The notes under the pieces: model-generated | The model's input: the letters and a program-made list of their open reading frames with translations, nothing else | Databases searched by the model: none | What the model was told of the DNA's origin: nothing | From: Pedobacter cryoconitis | GTDB taxonomy: Bacteria > Bacteroidota > Bacteroidia > Sphingobacteriales > Sphingobacteriaceae | Direction: 5' to 3' | Assembly (NCBI RefSeq): GCF_014200605.1 | Contig: NZ_JACHCE010000007.1 | Coordinates: 186,001-250,000, forward strand | Length of the DNA stretch: 64,000 nt | Part shown: positions 50,187 through 59,962 of the stretch, piece after piece | How the letters are laid out: every line of letters starts with the position of its first letter | How positions within the stretch are numbered: position 1 is the first letter of the stretch | Position numbers and translations under genes: made by a program

Positions 50187-51608
50187 TCAGCTTATTTTCA
50201 CTCCTTTATCCTGATCTGGCAGCAGCCAGAGAAAGAAACTTACCAATAACAACATCCCAATATTCGCAAGGGTAGCCATTTGATAGGCAGCTAAATAAGC
50301 CTGAGTGTTTTCGGCCTTTCCTAATTTATAAAAGAAGATCCCGCCTATAATACCTATTCCAAATGCAATTGCAGTTTGCTGAAACGTTGAAAAAGTCCCC
50401 GAAGCTGCCCCTGCAAATTTGGTTGGGATACTTTTCAAAGCCATAGTCAGTAAAGAAGGTAATACAGAACCACAGCCGGTACCATAGATAAATAAAACAG
50501 GCAATAAAACAACCCGGTTTACAGCACCGGATTTAAAGAAAATAATATGAAAAATCAGTGATACAATCATAATCAGTACACCAGTCTGTAAAACTTTTTT
50601 CCCATAAACAGGGATTAATTTGATCGATATCACAGCCGCAGTCACATATCCGGCACCCTGGAAGACAAAGAAAATACCCGTTTCAGAAGAACTGATCCCG
50701 AACCCCGTTTGAAATAAGACCGCATTGATCAGAAAATAAGAATCCTGTGCCATAAAATAAAACAAGACGGCACATAATCCAATATTGAAATCTTTATAAT
50801 TGAACAGGTTCAAATTGATCAGCGGTTCTTTTCCCTTCAAAAGCTTCTTCTTTTGATCATACAGAAAGATAAACAACAAAACAATTGATAATCCCATTGC
50901 GATCACACTCCATAATGGCCATCCTAATTCAGCGCCACGGATTAAAGGATAAATCAAGCCAACCAGGCCCAGTGTGAGCAGCAGCACACCAGCATAATCA
51001 AATCTGCCGGTTTTTTCGGCAGCAGCAGGTGGATTGTCCTTCAGAAATCTTGCAGCCAGAAAAGCGAATAATAAACCTAATGGCAGGTTAATCAGGAAAA
51101 TTAAACGCCATCCTGCAACAGAGAAATGCGTATCAGGTAAGATGCCACCTAAAAACTGACCAATTACAGAAGCAGCCCCTGCGATACTCCCATAAATACC
51201 CAAAGCTTTAATCCTTTCCTTAGAAGAAGGAAAAAGTACTTGTATATAGGTAATTCCCTGTGGAACCATAAATGCGGCACTGATCCCCTGTAAAAAGCGG
51301 GCTGTATTGAGCTGAAAAGCTGTCTGAGCCATACCACAACATAACGAAGCCAGGGTAAATGTGAGCATAGCTATAATAAACACCTTCTTTTTCCCATAAT
51401 GATCTCCTGCCCTGCCCCCGGTAATCAGAAAGGATGCATAACCAAGAAGATATAAAGCGATAACTAATTGTATATCACCATCTGTTCCCTGAATTCCCTT
51501 TTTGATAGATGGAATGGCTACATTAACTATAAAAATATCAATGACAGATAAAAAGATGGATGAAGAGAGGATAATTAATAATATCCATTTAGAGGTTTGT
51601 TTGCTCAT
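50187..51608 (-). CDS. MFS drug exporter, EmrB/QacA (DHA2, 14-TM) family
   Basis: 473-aa inner-membrane transporter with about 14 TM segments. Motif A is GRAGDHYGKKKVFIIAM (about 61-77), and the N-terminal DIFIVNVAIPSI segment carries the acidic residue typical of proton-coupled DHA2 pumps. Length fits the family. It is divergent from an HxlR regulator across a short gap with a TTAACC/GGTTAA dyad, a frequent regulator-exporter pairing in response to organic compounds. Confidence 0.88.
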   Translation of the reverse strand: MSKQTSKWILLIILSSSIFLSVIDIFIVNVAIPSIKKGIQGTDGDIQLVIALYLLGYASFLITGGRAGDHYGKKKVFIIAMLTFTLASLCCGMAQTAFQLNTARFLQGISAAFMVPQGITYIQVLFPSSKERIKALGIYGSIAGAASVIGQFLGGILPDTHFSVAGWRLIFLINLPLGLLFAFLAARFLKDNPPAAAEKTGRFDYAGVLLLTLGLVGLIYPLIRGAELGWPLWSVIAMGLSIVLLFIFLYDQKKKLLKGKEPLINLNLFNYKDFNIGLCAVLFYFMAQDSYFLINAVLFQTGFGISSSETGIFFVFQGAGYVTAAVISIKLIPVYGKKVLQTGVLIMIVSLIFHIIFFKSGAVNRVVLLPVLFIYGTGCGSVLPSLLTMALKSIPTKFAGAASGTFSTFQQTAIAFGIGIIGGIFFYKLGKAENTQAYLAAYQMATLANIGMLLLVSFFLWLLPDQDKGVKIS

Positions 51609-51638
51609 AGCTATTTTTTATGCGTTTCTTCCCTTTGC

Positions 51639-51661
51639 TTAACCGATTATGGTTAACTTTA
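51639..51661. promoter_or_regulatory. HxlR operator dyad and promoter
   Basis: TTAACC (51639-51644) and GGTTAA (51651-51656) flank six bases; the distal arm overlaps TAACTTTA (51654-51661), a near match to the -7 box on the plus strand. The site lies between the divergent exporter and regulator genes. Confidence 0.5.
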
Positions 51662-51721
51662 CGATCCAAAGATGGGGGTGCTTTTTTTGCGGAACAAGTA
51701 GTTTGCCGGACAGTACTAAGT

Positions 51722-52099
51722 ATGGAAAACAATACTAACAATGACCGTCAGGCGGTTATAAAACAAGAAATTTACGGGCAGCCGGAAGATAACTGTTCCA
51801 TGACAAATGCATGGAAGATTATTGGTGGAAAATGGAAGCTTCTAATCCTGAATGCGATCAGTCAGCAGTGCCCTGCAAGGTTCGGTGAACTGAGAAAAAA
51901 GATGCAGGATATTACCCAAACCACACTAACCGCACAATTGCGTGAACTGGAACGTGATGGTATCCTGTCCAGAAAAGTCTATGCAGAATCACCCCCTAAA
52001 GTAGAATATCAATTAACCGAATTAGGAAAGACGCTGGTCCCTGTGATGAAGGTCTTGTCAGACTGGGGCGATAATTATTGCCAGGTTACCAAAGGTTAA
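51722..52099 (+). CDS. HxlR-family transcriptional regulator
   Basis: 125 aa from the ATG at 51722 (MENNTNNDRQ); the longer frame from 51620 includes 34 residues (MRFFPLLNRLWLTLRSKDGG) that look like non-coding upstream sequence and overlap the promoter dyad. The winged-helix core is AWKIIGGKWKLLILNAISQ, FGELRKKMQDITQTTLTAQLRELERDGIL, wing PPKVEYQLTELGK, and the C-terminal helix VMKVLSDWGDNY. It is divergent from the DHA2 exporter, its probable target. Confidence 0.88.
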   Translation: MENNTNNDRQAVIKQEIYGQPEDNCSMTNAWKIIGGKWKLLILNAISQQCPARFGELRKKMQDITQTTLTAQLRELERDGILSRKVYAESPPKVEYQLTELGKTLVPVMKVLSDWGDNYCQVTKG

Positions 52100-52170
52100 T
52101 TTCAACAAACCCAAAGCTCAGAAGGCTTTTAAAAGCCCTGTATTAAATTCTAATCACACGTAAAATCCAT

Positions 52171-53424
52171 ATGGATAATTCCAATAAATCATCTGCTACA
52201 AAATATTACGTTATTGCCTGGGTTTTCGGCCTCCTTTTTTACTTTCTTGATTATGTGGTAAGATCGGCTCCAGCAGTCATGATCCCCGAATTATCTGCTG
52301 TTTTCAATGTATCTACCATTGGTCTGGTATCTATTATCGGCACTTATTATTATACTTATTCTACCTGCAGTCTGATTGCCGGAATAGCACTGGACAGATT
52401 TGGTGCCAGATACTCACTCTTTGCCGGTGCATTAATCCTTGGTATTGGTTGTTTACTTTTTATTATTTCGAGCGAATTTGCCGGTAATACAGGCCGTTTA
52501 CTACAGGGAGCTGGTTGTGCATTTGCTTTTCCAGGCTGTGTTTACCTGGCCAGCAAAGGCTTTTCTCCAAAATCACTGGCTACAGCCATTGGTTTTACCC
52601 AGTGTTTAGGGATGCTTGGCGGTTCTGCCGGGCAATTTGTAGTTGGCCCCTGGATAGAAAGAGGAGTTGATCAGAAACTGTTCTGGATTGGGTCCGGAGT
52701 TTTAACCATTATAGTCGCTATAGGTTTACTGCTCATTACACCCAACCCTAAAGCAGAACAACAGTCTGCACAACAGCTACATTCAAAAGGCTTTTTAAGT
52801 CCTTATAAAGTTGTTTTCTCCAATTTGCAGTCCTGGCTTTGCGGTATTATCTCAGGACTTCTATTTGCCCCTACAACTATTTTTGCCATGACCTGGGGAG
52901 TGGCATTTTTTAAAGAAGACAGATCTTTTAGTTTCCACGATGCCACAATAGCCTGTGCAATGGTGCCTATGGGCTGGGTATTTGGCTGCCCTCTTTTAGG
53001 TTATCTGACCGATAAAATTGGAAAACGCATCCCTGTGCTGATTGGTGGTGCGGTACTGATGATTTTAAGTCTTTTACAATTGTTGTTTTTGCCAGACCTG
53101 GTACCAGCTTATGTAAGTACATTTATGTTAGGTGTTGCATCGGGCGCAGCCATGATCCCCTACTCGATTATCAAAGAATCAAATCCTGACCATGTAAAGG
53201 GAAGTGCGACGGGAGCCATAAACTTCATCACCTTTAGTGTAACCACATTACTGAGCCCTTTGTTTAGCCGCTTCTTTGGCAAAACACTAACCGGGGCCGT
53301 AGATAAAACCAGTCATTTTCAAGCTGCAGGATTATTCTGGATTGGTGGGATAGTCATTGCGGTTTTAGTCAGTCTGCTGCTTAAAGAAACGGGGAGAAAT
53401 AAGCGGTTGACCCCCGCTTCTTAA
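52171..53424 (+). CDS. MFS transporter (12-TM)
   Basis: 417 aa with 12 predicted TM segments. Motif A-like ALDRFGARYSLFAGALILG in the 2-3 loop and its half-repeat GYLTDKIGKRIPVLIGGAVL in the second half. Good match to the D-galactonate/UhpT-like or nitrate-type MFS layout, but the substrate is not clear. It starts 71 bp after the HxlR gene on the same strand with no clear terminator between, so it might share the transcript. Confidence 0.85.
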   Translation: MDNSNKSSATKYYVIAWVFGLLFYFLDYVVRSAPAVMIPELSAVFNVSTIGLVSIIGTYYYTYSTCSLIAGIALDRFGARYSLFAGALILGIGCLLFIISSEFAGNTGRLLQGAGCAFAFPGCVYLASKGFSPKSLATAIGFTQCLGMLGGSAGQFVVGPWIERGVDQKLFWIGSGVLTIIVAIGLLLITPNPKAEQQSAQQLHSKGFLSPYKVVFSNLQSWLCGIISGLLFAPTTIFAMTWGVAFFKEDRSFSFHDATIACAMVPMGWVFGCPLLGYLTDKIGKRIPVLIGGAVLMILSLLQLLFLPDLVPAYVSTFMLGVASGAAMIPYSIIKESNPDHVKGSATGAINFITFSVTTLLSPLFSRFFGKTLTGAVDKTSHFQAAGLFWIGGIVIAVLVSLLLKETGRNKRLTPAS

Positions 53425-53485
53425 AAGAATTTCTGCCCTTGTTTCTTTTTTTTCATATCAATTGATATTTTTTTAATTAAATAAC

Positions 53486-53518
53486 ACTCAAATAATATAG
53501 CTTTAATATAGCTTGAGT
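53486..53518 (+). promoter_or_regulatory. Repeat/dyad element upstream of the nuclease gene
   Basis: ACTCAA (53486-53491) and TTGAGT (53513-53518) flank two direct copies of AATATAGCTT (53494-53503 and 53505-53514) 11 bp apart. The element lies 28-60 bp ahead of the ATG and could be a regulator site. Confidence 0.4.
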
Positions 53519-53545
53519 CTATTTACTTAATTATTAAATCAACCT

Positions 53546-54937
53546 ATGAAATTTAGAAATCTACTATTTGCCGGCTGTTTATCGCTGGCATTTGCATCCT
53601 GCTCTAAAGACACGATGCAAGAATCGAACCCTGTAAACCCAATACAGGCAAGTTCCAATCAAAAAGCCAATCAGGCTACCACTACAATCACTGAAGACTT
53701 TGAAGCAGGAAGTAAAGCTTCTTATGCTGCCGGCGATGTAACCCTGACTACAGGTTCATGGAATCTGGACGATGCACTGATCGGTTCCACATCAGCAGAT
53801 GTAAAATCCGGTTCAAAATCGGTACGTATCCGTAACACAGGTACCTTAACCACAAACTTTACACTAAGCAGTCCATCATCAGTATCCGTTAAACATGCTG
53901 TCTATGGAACTGACAACTCTTCTAACTGGCAATTATGGGTATCAGCTGATAACGGCAGTACCTATACACAAGTTGGGGCTACAGTGGCTACTTCTTCCAA
54001 TCAGCTGGCAACCGCAACATTTACGGTAACCAAAACTGGTAACCTTACCTTTCAGATCCGTAAAACCTCGGGTGGCAGTGCACGTATTAACATTGATGAT
54101 ATCAGTTTTATCACCGGTGGTACTCCTCCTACTGATCCGGGTACAGATCCTGGAACTGGCACACCGGGTAGCGGCAACACCGCTGATAACAACAATTTGT
54201 TATTAGGAAACCCAACTAATGCACAGCCAAGTATTAATTCAACAGCCAACTACCTGATGGATCAGACTTATTTTACTGAATCTTATAACAGAGATAAAGG
54301 TACACCAAACTGGGTATCATGGCATATCAGCAGTACTGACCTGGGCAGCGCTTCGCGTTCTGATAATTTCAGAGCAGATGTTAATTTGCCTTCCGGCTGG
54401 TATGCAGTAGGTAACTCAAGTTACTCTGGTTCTGGTTTTGACCGTGGTCATAACTGTCCTTCAGGCGACAGAACTTCAAATAGTACAGCAAACTCAGCTA
54501 CATTTTTAATGACGAACATGATCCCTCAGGCGCCTAAAAACAATCAGCAAACCTGGGCTAACCTGGAGAACTATACCCGTTCACTGGTAACTGCCGGTAA
54601 TGAAGTATATATCGTGATGGGCTCTTACGGATCGGGCGGAACAGGTACAAACGGTTATCAGACTACTATTGATGGCGGCCGTGTCAATGTACCTTCCCGT
54701 GTATGGAAAGTTATCGTGGTTATTCCTAATGGCAATAACGACCTTTCCCGTATCACGACCTCAACACGTGTAATCGCTGTGAATACCCCTAACGATCAAA
54801 GCACAGTAAATGCAGACTGGAAACAATATCTGACTACGGTAAGATCTATTGAAGCAGCTGCAGGAGTTAACATTATGTCTAACGTAAGCCAAAGCATACA
54901 GGATGTAATTGAAAACCGTACCGATTCAGGTTCTTAA
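53546..54937 (+). CDS. DNA/RNA non-specific endonuclease lipoprotein
   Basis: 463 aa. Lipobox FASC with Cys19, followed by SKDTMQE, so probably surface or outer-membrane anchored. N-terminal beta-sandwich (about 48-190, EDFEAGSKASYAAGDVTL to INIDDISFITGG), then a flexible linker TPPTDPGTDPGTGTPGSGN. The catalytic NUC domain has DRGH (299-302, with His302 as the general base), TNMIPQAPKNNQQTWANLENY, and VWKVIVVIP. Members hydrolyse DNA and RNA with a metal ion. Stand-alone extracellular nuclease for nucleic-acid feeding or matrix remodelling (inference). Confidence 0.93.
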   Translation: MKFRNLLFAGCLSLAFASCSKDTMQESNPVNPIQASSNQKANQATTTITEDFEAGSKASYAAGDVTLTTGSWNLDDALIGSTSADVKSGSKSVRIRNTGTLTTNFTLSSPSSVSVKHAVYGTDNSSNWQLWVSADNGSTYTQVGATVATSSNQLATATFTVTKTGNLTFQIRKTSGGSARINIDDISFITGGTPPTDPGTDPGTGTPGSGNTADNNNLLLGNPTNAQPSINSTANYLMDQTYFTESYNRDKGTPNWVSWHISSTDLGSASRSDNFRADVNLPSGWYAVGNSSYSGSGFDRGHNCPSGDRTSNSTANSATFLMTNMIPQAPKNNQQTWANLENYTRSLVTAGNEVYIVMGSYGSGGTGTNGYQTTIDGGRVNVPSRVWKVIVVIPNGNNDLSRITTSTRVIAVNTPNDQSTVNADWKQYLTTVRSIEAAAGVNIMSNVSQSIQDVIENRTDSGS

Positions 54938-54957
54938 TTTACCTGATAAATATTTTA

Positions 54958-55000
54958 GAAAAGGAGGATACAGCTATCAGGCTGTTATCCTCCTTTTTTT
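54958..55000 (+). terminator. Terminator of the nuclease gene
   Basis: Stem AAAAGGAGGATACAGC / GCTGTTATCCTCCTTTT with one bulged T and a short loop, followed by a run of T (54992-55000). Confidence 0.92.
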
Positions 55001-55005
55001 GTTTA

Positions 55006-55099
55006 AAAACAGTTTATGTATTACTAATATATTTAGCAAAATATTTGTTATAACTACTATTTTTAACATACATTTGTGTAATACTAAAACAGTTTATGT
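55006..55099 (+). promoter_or_regulatory. dinB promoter with flanking 14-bp direct repeat
   Basis: TTTG (55044-55047), 21 bp of spacer and TACATTTG (55069-55076) form a Bacteroidota promoter. The exact 14-mer AAAACAGTTTATGT occurs at 55006-55019 and again at 55086-55099, the second copy including the ATG start. Each is bordered by a related GTATTACTAA or GTAATACTAA word. A LexA-type or other repressor could bind the pair. Confidence 0.55.
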
Positions 55100-56250
55100 C
55101 CGACAAACACATTATCCACATGGATCAGGACTCCTTCTTCGTCTCTGTAGAAGTGCGTAAAGATCCCACCCTGGCTGGTAAACCTGTAATTATAGGTGGA
55201 ACTTCTGACCGTGGTGTTGTGGCCTCATGCAGTTATGAAGCCCGTAAATTTGGTGTACATGCAGCTATGTCTTCGCGCATGGCGAAAATGCTTTGTCCGC
55301 ATGCTATTTTTATCAGAGGAAACATGGATGCTTACTCTGAAGCTTCACATGAAGTCACCGAAATATTAAAATCACGTGTTCCGCTCATTGAGAAAGCAAG
55401 TATCGATGAGCATTACATAGATATGACCGGGATGGACCGTTTTCATGGCACCCGTCAATATGCCCATGAACTCCGCCAGACCGTGATCAAAGAAACTGGT
55501 CTGCCAATTTCTTTTGGTTTATCAGTCAATAAAACGGTCTCCAAAATGGCTACCAATGAATGTAAGCCCAATGGAGAGCTTGATGTGAAACAACATGAAG
55601 TCAAAGATTTCCTTGATCCTTTATCGATCAAAAAGATTCCCGGGCTGGGCGAGAAAACCTTTATGAAGCTCAGCGATATGGGCATCAAGAAGATTTTCAC
55701 CTTAACACAGATCCATCCTGATCAAATGGTGAGCCTGCTGGGCAAAAATGGGCTTTCCCTCTTGCAAAAAGCCAAAGGGATTGACCAGTCTTTAGTAATC
55801 CCCTATCAGGAACAGAAAAGTATAGGCACACAATGCACCTTCAAAGCAGATACCATTGACATAGAAACCATTGGTAACCTGATTACCTCAATGGTCATGG
55901 ATCTGGGTTTTGAATTGCGGCAGAAAAAGAAAATTGCAGCCTGTATTACAGTTACTATCCGGTATTCCAATTTTGAGGATGTCACTAAACAGGCCACAAT
56001 TTCCTATACCTCGATGGATGCAGTATTGATCCGGAAAGCAAAAGAACTCTTCAAACAGCTTTATCAGAAAAGAATGCTGATCCGTTTAGTAGGTGTACGG
56101 TTGTCTAACCTGGTGAATGGTTTTGAGCAGATCGATCTTTATGAAAATTCACAGGAGCAATATAATTTATGCCAGGCGATGGATAAAATCCGGCAGCGTT
56201 TTGGAGGAAAAGCTATTACAATGGCTTCAGTATTAGATTTAAAGCTTTAA
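55096..56250 (+). CDS. dinB: DNA polymerase IV (Y-family translesion polymerase)
   Basis: 384 aa. Active-site acidic residues Asp10 (HMDQDSFFVSVE) and Asp104/Glu105 (ASIDEHYID) are kept, so it should be catalytic, unlike ImuB. The ISFGLSVNKTVSKMAT and GLGEKTFMKLSDMGI segments mark the palm/thumb, and the little finger covers about 235-350. The DNA-damage-inducible polymerase bypasses lesions with low fidelity. No obvious clamp-binding tail is visible. The dnaE-like gene starts 2 bp after its stop, so the two form an operon. Confidence 0.9.
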   Translation: MSDKHIIHMDQDSFFVSVEVRKDPTLAGKPVIIGGTSDRGVVASCSYEARKFGVHAAMSSRMAKMLCPHAIFIRGNMDAYSEASHEVTEILKSRVPLIEKASIDEHYIDMTGMDRFHGTRQYAHELRQTVIKETGLPISFGLSVNKTVSKMATNECKPNGELDVKQHEVKDFLDPLSIKKIPGLGEKTFMKLSDMGIKKIFTLTQIHPDQMVSLLGKNGLSLLQKAKGIDQSLVIPYQEQKSIGTQCTFKADTIDIETIGNLITSMVMDLGFELRQKKKIAACITVTIRYSNFEDVTKQATISYTSMDAVLIRKAKELFKQLYQKRMLIRLVGVRLSNLVNGFEQIDLYENSQEQYNLCQAMDKIRQRFGGKAITMASVLDLKL

Positions 56251-56252
56251 AC

Positions 56253-59198
56253 ATGTACCTGAATGTCCACTCCCATTACAGTCTTCGCTATGGTACTATA
56301 GCTATCCCGGATCTGGTTAAAGAAGCTGCCAGGCAGGGTGTTACTCAAATGGTACTGACCGATCTGAATAATTCTACAGGAGTAATGGAGTTTATGAGGG
56401 CCTGCCATGCTCATGGGATCAAACCTGTCGGTGGATTAGAATTCAGAAAAAATAACAAGCTGCTTTATATTGGTATCGCCCAGAATAAAGAAGGCATGAA
56501 AGAACTCAATGATTTCCTGACTTTTCATAACCTGAAACAGCGGGAACTGCCCGACCGGCCTCCGGTATTCAAAAACTGCTATGTGCTTTACCCCTATATG
56601 GCCAATGAGACGGATCTGGAAGAAAATGAATATATAGGCATACGATCCGATGAATTACACTTTTTATACAAGAAAGACTTAAGCCGTTTTCAACATAAAC
56701 TGGTGATCTTACAACCCGTTGTATTTATCGGGAAAATCGGATATCGTTTACATGAATACCTGCGCAGCGTTGACTTAAATACGCTGCTTAGTAAAACAAG
56801 CACAGCCGATAAATGCAGTCCTGCAGATACCTTTCTCCCTCCCGGTGAACTCGAAAACAGATTCAGTAAATATCCCTTTATACTGGCAAACACAATTAAA
56901 CTGCTGGATAATTGTGTGATGGATTACCAGCAGGGAAAGATTAAACTGAACCGTAAAACCTTCACCGGGAGTAAAGAAAAAGATAAAGCACTGCTGGAAG
57001 AACTGGCCATGAAAGGAATGGCAGAACGTTATGGCGCAGCTCATCAAAAAGCGCTGGAGAAGATAAAATATGAGCTTGAAATTATCCAGGAGATGGATTT
57101 CTGCGCCTATTTTCTCATCACCTGGGATATCATTCAGTACTCCACCGCCAAAGGATATTATCATGTAGGACGTGGCTCGGGAGCCAATAGTACGGTAGCT
57201 TACTGTATGAGGATCACAGATGTTGACCCACTTGAACTGGATCTTTACTTTGACCGTTTTCTGAACGCCCGGCGTTCCTCACCACCCGATTTTGATATTG
57301 ATTATTCTTGGGATGAGCGCGAAGATGTACAGCGGTATATCTTTAAAAAATACGGTGCAGAACATACTGCTTTATTAGGTACAATGTCTACGTTCAAAGA
57401 CCGGTCGGTGATCCGGGAGATCGGTAAAGTAATGGGTTTACCTAAAGCAGAAATTGATAGTTTTACCGATCGTACACAAGATGCGGCCAACCGGGGCAAT
57501 CCTACTTTCCAAAAAATAATGGCTGTTTCCGAATTGATGAGCAGCATGCCTAACCAGCGGAGTATCCATGCAGGCGGGGTTTTAATTTCTGAAGAGCCGA
57601 TCACCTATTATACCGCACTCGATTTACCACCTAAAGGCATGGCAACCGTACAGTGGGATATGTACGAAGCAGAGCTGATTGGTTATGATAAATATGATAT
57701 TCTGAGTCAGCGGGGTATTGGCCATATCAAAGAAGCTGCAAGACTTGTAGAAGAAAACCAGCAGATAAAAATAGATGTCCATCAGGTGAGGGACTTTATG
57801 AAAGACCCCTTGCTCAATGCCCGTTTGCAGTCTGGCGATACCATAGGCTGTTTTTATATTGAATCACCAGCTATGAGACAGCTCTTAACCAAGCTGAAAT
57901 GTAATAATTATCTTACCCTGGTAGCAGCCAGTTCCATTATCCGGCCCGGCGTAGCACAATCTGGTATGATGAAAACCTATATTCAGAATTACCACCAGCC
58001 CGAAAGCGTCAGATACCTCCACCCGGTTATGAAAGAGCAAATGCAGGAAACCTATGGTGTAATGGTTTACCAGGAAGATGTGATTAAAGTCTGTATCCAT
58101 TATGGAGGGATGAATGGCAGTGATGCCGATATATTACGCAGAGGGATGAGTGGTAAATACCGTTCCCGAATGGAATTTGATAAACTGGTAGATAAATTCT
58201 TTGAAGGATCAAAAAAACTGGGCCGTGAAGAAGCGGTCACCAGAGAAGTATGGCGTCAGGTTTCTTCTTTTGCAGGTTATAGTTTCTCTAAAGCACATTC
58301 TGCCAGTTTTGCTGTAGAAAGTTATCAGAGTTTATATCTGAAAACCTATCATCCAATAGAATTTATGGTGGCCGTACTCAACAATTATGGTGGTTTCTAT
58401 ACCCGCTGGTTATATGTTCATGAACTCCGTAAAGCAGGTGCAACCGTACATTTGCCCTGCGTCAATCACAGTATACCGGTTGTTTCCCTGCGTGGAAAAG
58501 ATGCCTATCTCGGTTTTATCGGAATCCAGGGGCTTACCCTGAAATTAATGGAAGAAATACCTTTAGAACGCATCCGGAACGGGAACTATCTGGATCTGTA
58601 TGATTTTGTAAAACGTACCGCTATTAGCCTTGATCAGGCTATTATATTAATCCGTACCGGGGCATTGCGTTTTACCGGACGCAGTAAAAAAGAATTGCTG
58701 TGGAATATCCATTCTCTGCTGGGTACTAAAGTGAAATCCTTTGTGCATACCCGGTTATTTGAGACAGAAGCTAAACATTATCAGCTTCCCGAACTCGTCA
58801 ATACAGAACTGGAAAACGCTTACCATGAACTCGAATTATTAGGTTTTCCACTAAGCCTTTCCTTTTTTGACCTGTTGCAAACCAGTTATCGCGGTGATAT
58901 CAGGACGAAAGAATTAATCAGTTATGTAGGCCAGACCGTTAAAATGGTTGGTCTTTATGTCTGTGAAAAAACGGTGCATACCAAAAACAATAAAAAGATG
59001 TGGTTCGGGACTTTTCTCGATGCAGATGGCAATTTCTTTGATACCACACATTTCTCCAGCTCTGCCCCTGTCTATCCTTTTAGGGGAAGCGGCTGTTACC
59101 TGATCCTTGGCAAAGTAGTAGAAGATTTTGGCTTTCCAAGTATAGAAGTCATCAAATTTGCGAAATTACCAATCGCCCCTAATCCTGTATTAGCATAA
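56253..59198 (+). CDS. DNA polymerase III alpha subunit, short DnaE (DnaE2-like)
   Basis: 981 aa, shorter than a replicative DnaE (about 1160). PHP domain at the N-terminus (YLNVHSHYSLRYG, VLTDLNN, GIKPVGGLEF). Polymerase domain has the VGRGSGANSTVAYCMRI finger and the catalytic PDFDID (345-350), plus YDKYDILSQRGIGHIKEA near residue 475. The C-terminal OB and tail region is reduced. In Bacteroidota, short DnaE proteins next to DinB form an error-prone repair module. Here no lexA-like or imuA gene is adjacent. Role in mutagenic repair is inference. Confidence 0.86.
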   Translation: MYLNVHSHYSLRYGTIAIPDLVKEAARQGVTQMVLTDLNNSTGVMEFMRACHAHGIKPVGGLEFRKNNKLLYIGIAQNKEGMKELNDFLTFHNLKQRELPDRPPVFKNCYVLYPYMANETDLEENEYIGIRSDELHFLYKKDLSRFQHKLVILQPVVFIGKIGYRLHEYLRSVDLNTLLSKTSTADKCSPADTFLPPGELENRFSKYPFILANTIKLLDNCVMDYQQGKIKLNRKTFTGSKEKDKALLEELAMKGMAERYGAAHQKALEKIKYELEIIQEMDFCAYFLITWDIIQYSTAKGYYHVGRGSGANSTVAYCMRITDVDPLELDLYFDRFLNARRSSPPDFDIDYSWDEREDVQRYIFKKYGAEHTALLGTMSTFKDRSVIREIGKVMGLPKAEIDSFTDRTQDAANRGNPTFQKIMAVSELMSSMPNQRSIHAGGVLISEEPITYYTALDLPPKGMATVQWDMYEAELIGYDKYDILSQRGIGHIKEAARLVEENQQIKIDVHQVRDFMKDPLLNARLQSGDTIGCFYIESPAMRQLLTKLKCNNYLTLVAASSIIRPGVAQSGMMKTYIQNYHQPESVRYLHPVMKEQMQETYGVMVYQEDVIKVCIHYGGMNGSDADILRRGMSGKYRSRMEFDKLVDKFFEGSKKLGREEAVTREVWRQVSSFAGYSFSKAHSASFAVESYQSLYLKTYHPIEFMVAVLNNYGGFYTRWLYVHELRKAGATVHLPCVNHSIPVVSLRGKDAYLGFIGIQGLTLKLMEEIPLERIRNGNYLDLYDFVKRTAISLDQAIILIRTGALRFTGRSKKELLWNIHSLLGTKVKSFVHTRLFETEAKHYQLPELVNTELENAYHELELLGFPLSLSFFDLLQTSYRGDIRTKELISYVGQTVKMVGLYVCEKTVHTKNNKKMWFGTFLDADGNFFDTTHFSSSAPVYPFRGSGCYLILGKVVEDFGFPSIEVIKFAKLPIAPNPVLA

Positions 59199-59256
59199 AC
59201 CGGATAAAAAATTCTACCTTTAGAAAATATTAAATAATGACCATCCTACCTGTTAA

Positions 59257-59934
59257 ATGCAAAATAAAGCGCTCAGATACCTGTTACTACTGGTAACAGT
59301 ATGTTGTTTTTCCTCCTGTTTTCAAATCATTGAAGAAATCAATATCGCCGGCAATGGCTCGGGTACAGTAGATCTTACCGTAAACCTGAGTGCAAGCAAA
59401 GCTAAAGTTGCCTCTATCATGCTTTTAGATAGTATAAATGGATATAAAGTACCTACCAGGCAAACTATTCAGAAAGAAATGGATGAGCTCGTTGTCCATC
59501 TCAAAAACTCCAAAGGAATCAGTAACGTTAAAAAGAAAATAGATTTTCAAAATTACATTGTGAGCGTGAGTTTTGCTTTTGAGAACGTTTCCAATATCAA
59601 TAACATCAACCAGAGTGTCCTTAAGAAATTGAAAATTAATACGGCTAACAACTCCTCCTATCTTTATAATACGGCCAATAATACGTTTCAACGTAATTAT
59701 ACGCATACCAAAGAAGCTATTATTCAATATAATAAGTTAAAACCGGAGGTCAGAAACATCTTTAAAGAAGCTACTTACACCAGTATTTACAGATTTGAAA
59801 AACCAATAGTGACTGCCGAAAACCCATTGGCTAAAATATCAAAAACCAGGAAAGCTATCTTACTGAATACAGACATCCTGGGTTTGATCAATGGTAAAAC
59901 CAATATATCCAATAAAATTACCCTGTCTAAATAA
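59257..59934 (+). CDS. Lipoprotein of unknown function
   Basis: 225 aa. Lipobox FSSC with Cys21. Then a beta-rich mixed domain (GSGTVDLTVNLSASKAKVASIML), a helix (TRQTIQKEMDELVVHLKNSKG), a strand (FQNYIVSVSFAF) and a basic C-terminus. Family not recognised. First of three envelope genes on the same strand (29- and 2-bp gaps to the next), probably one transcript. Confidence 0.72.
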   Translation: MQNKALRYLLLLVTVCCFSSCFQIIEEINIAGNGSGTVDLTVNLSASKAKVASIMLLDSINGYKVPTRQTIQKEMDELVVHLKNSKGISNVKKKIDFQNYIVSVSFAFENVSNINNINQSVLKKLKINTANNSSYLYNTANNTFQRNYTHTKEAIIQYNKLKPEVRNIFKEATYTSIYRFEKPIVTAENPLAKISKTRKAILLNTDILGLINGKTNISNKITLSK

Positions 59935-59962
59935 CATCCATTAGCATCTTAACCATTTTCCC

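Noticed and set aside
52124..52137. GGCTTTTAAAAGCC palindrome after the HxlR gene as a terminator
   Set aside because: It is short with no loop or T-tract; no clear role.
55096..56250. ImuB identity for the Y-family polymerase
   Set aside because: Active-site Asp10, Asp104 and Glu105 are present; ImuB proteins lack these.
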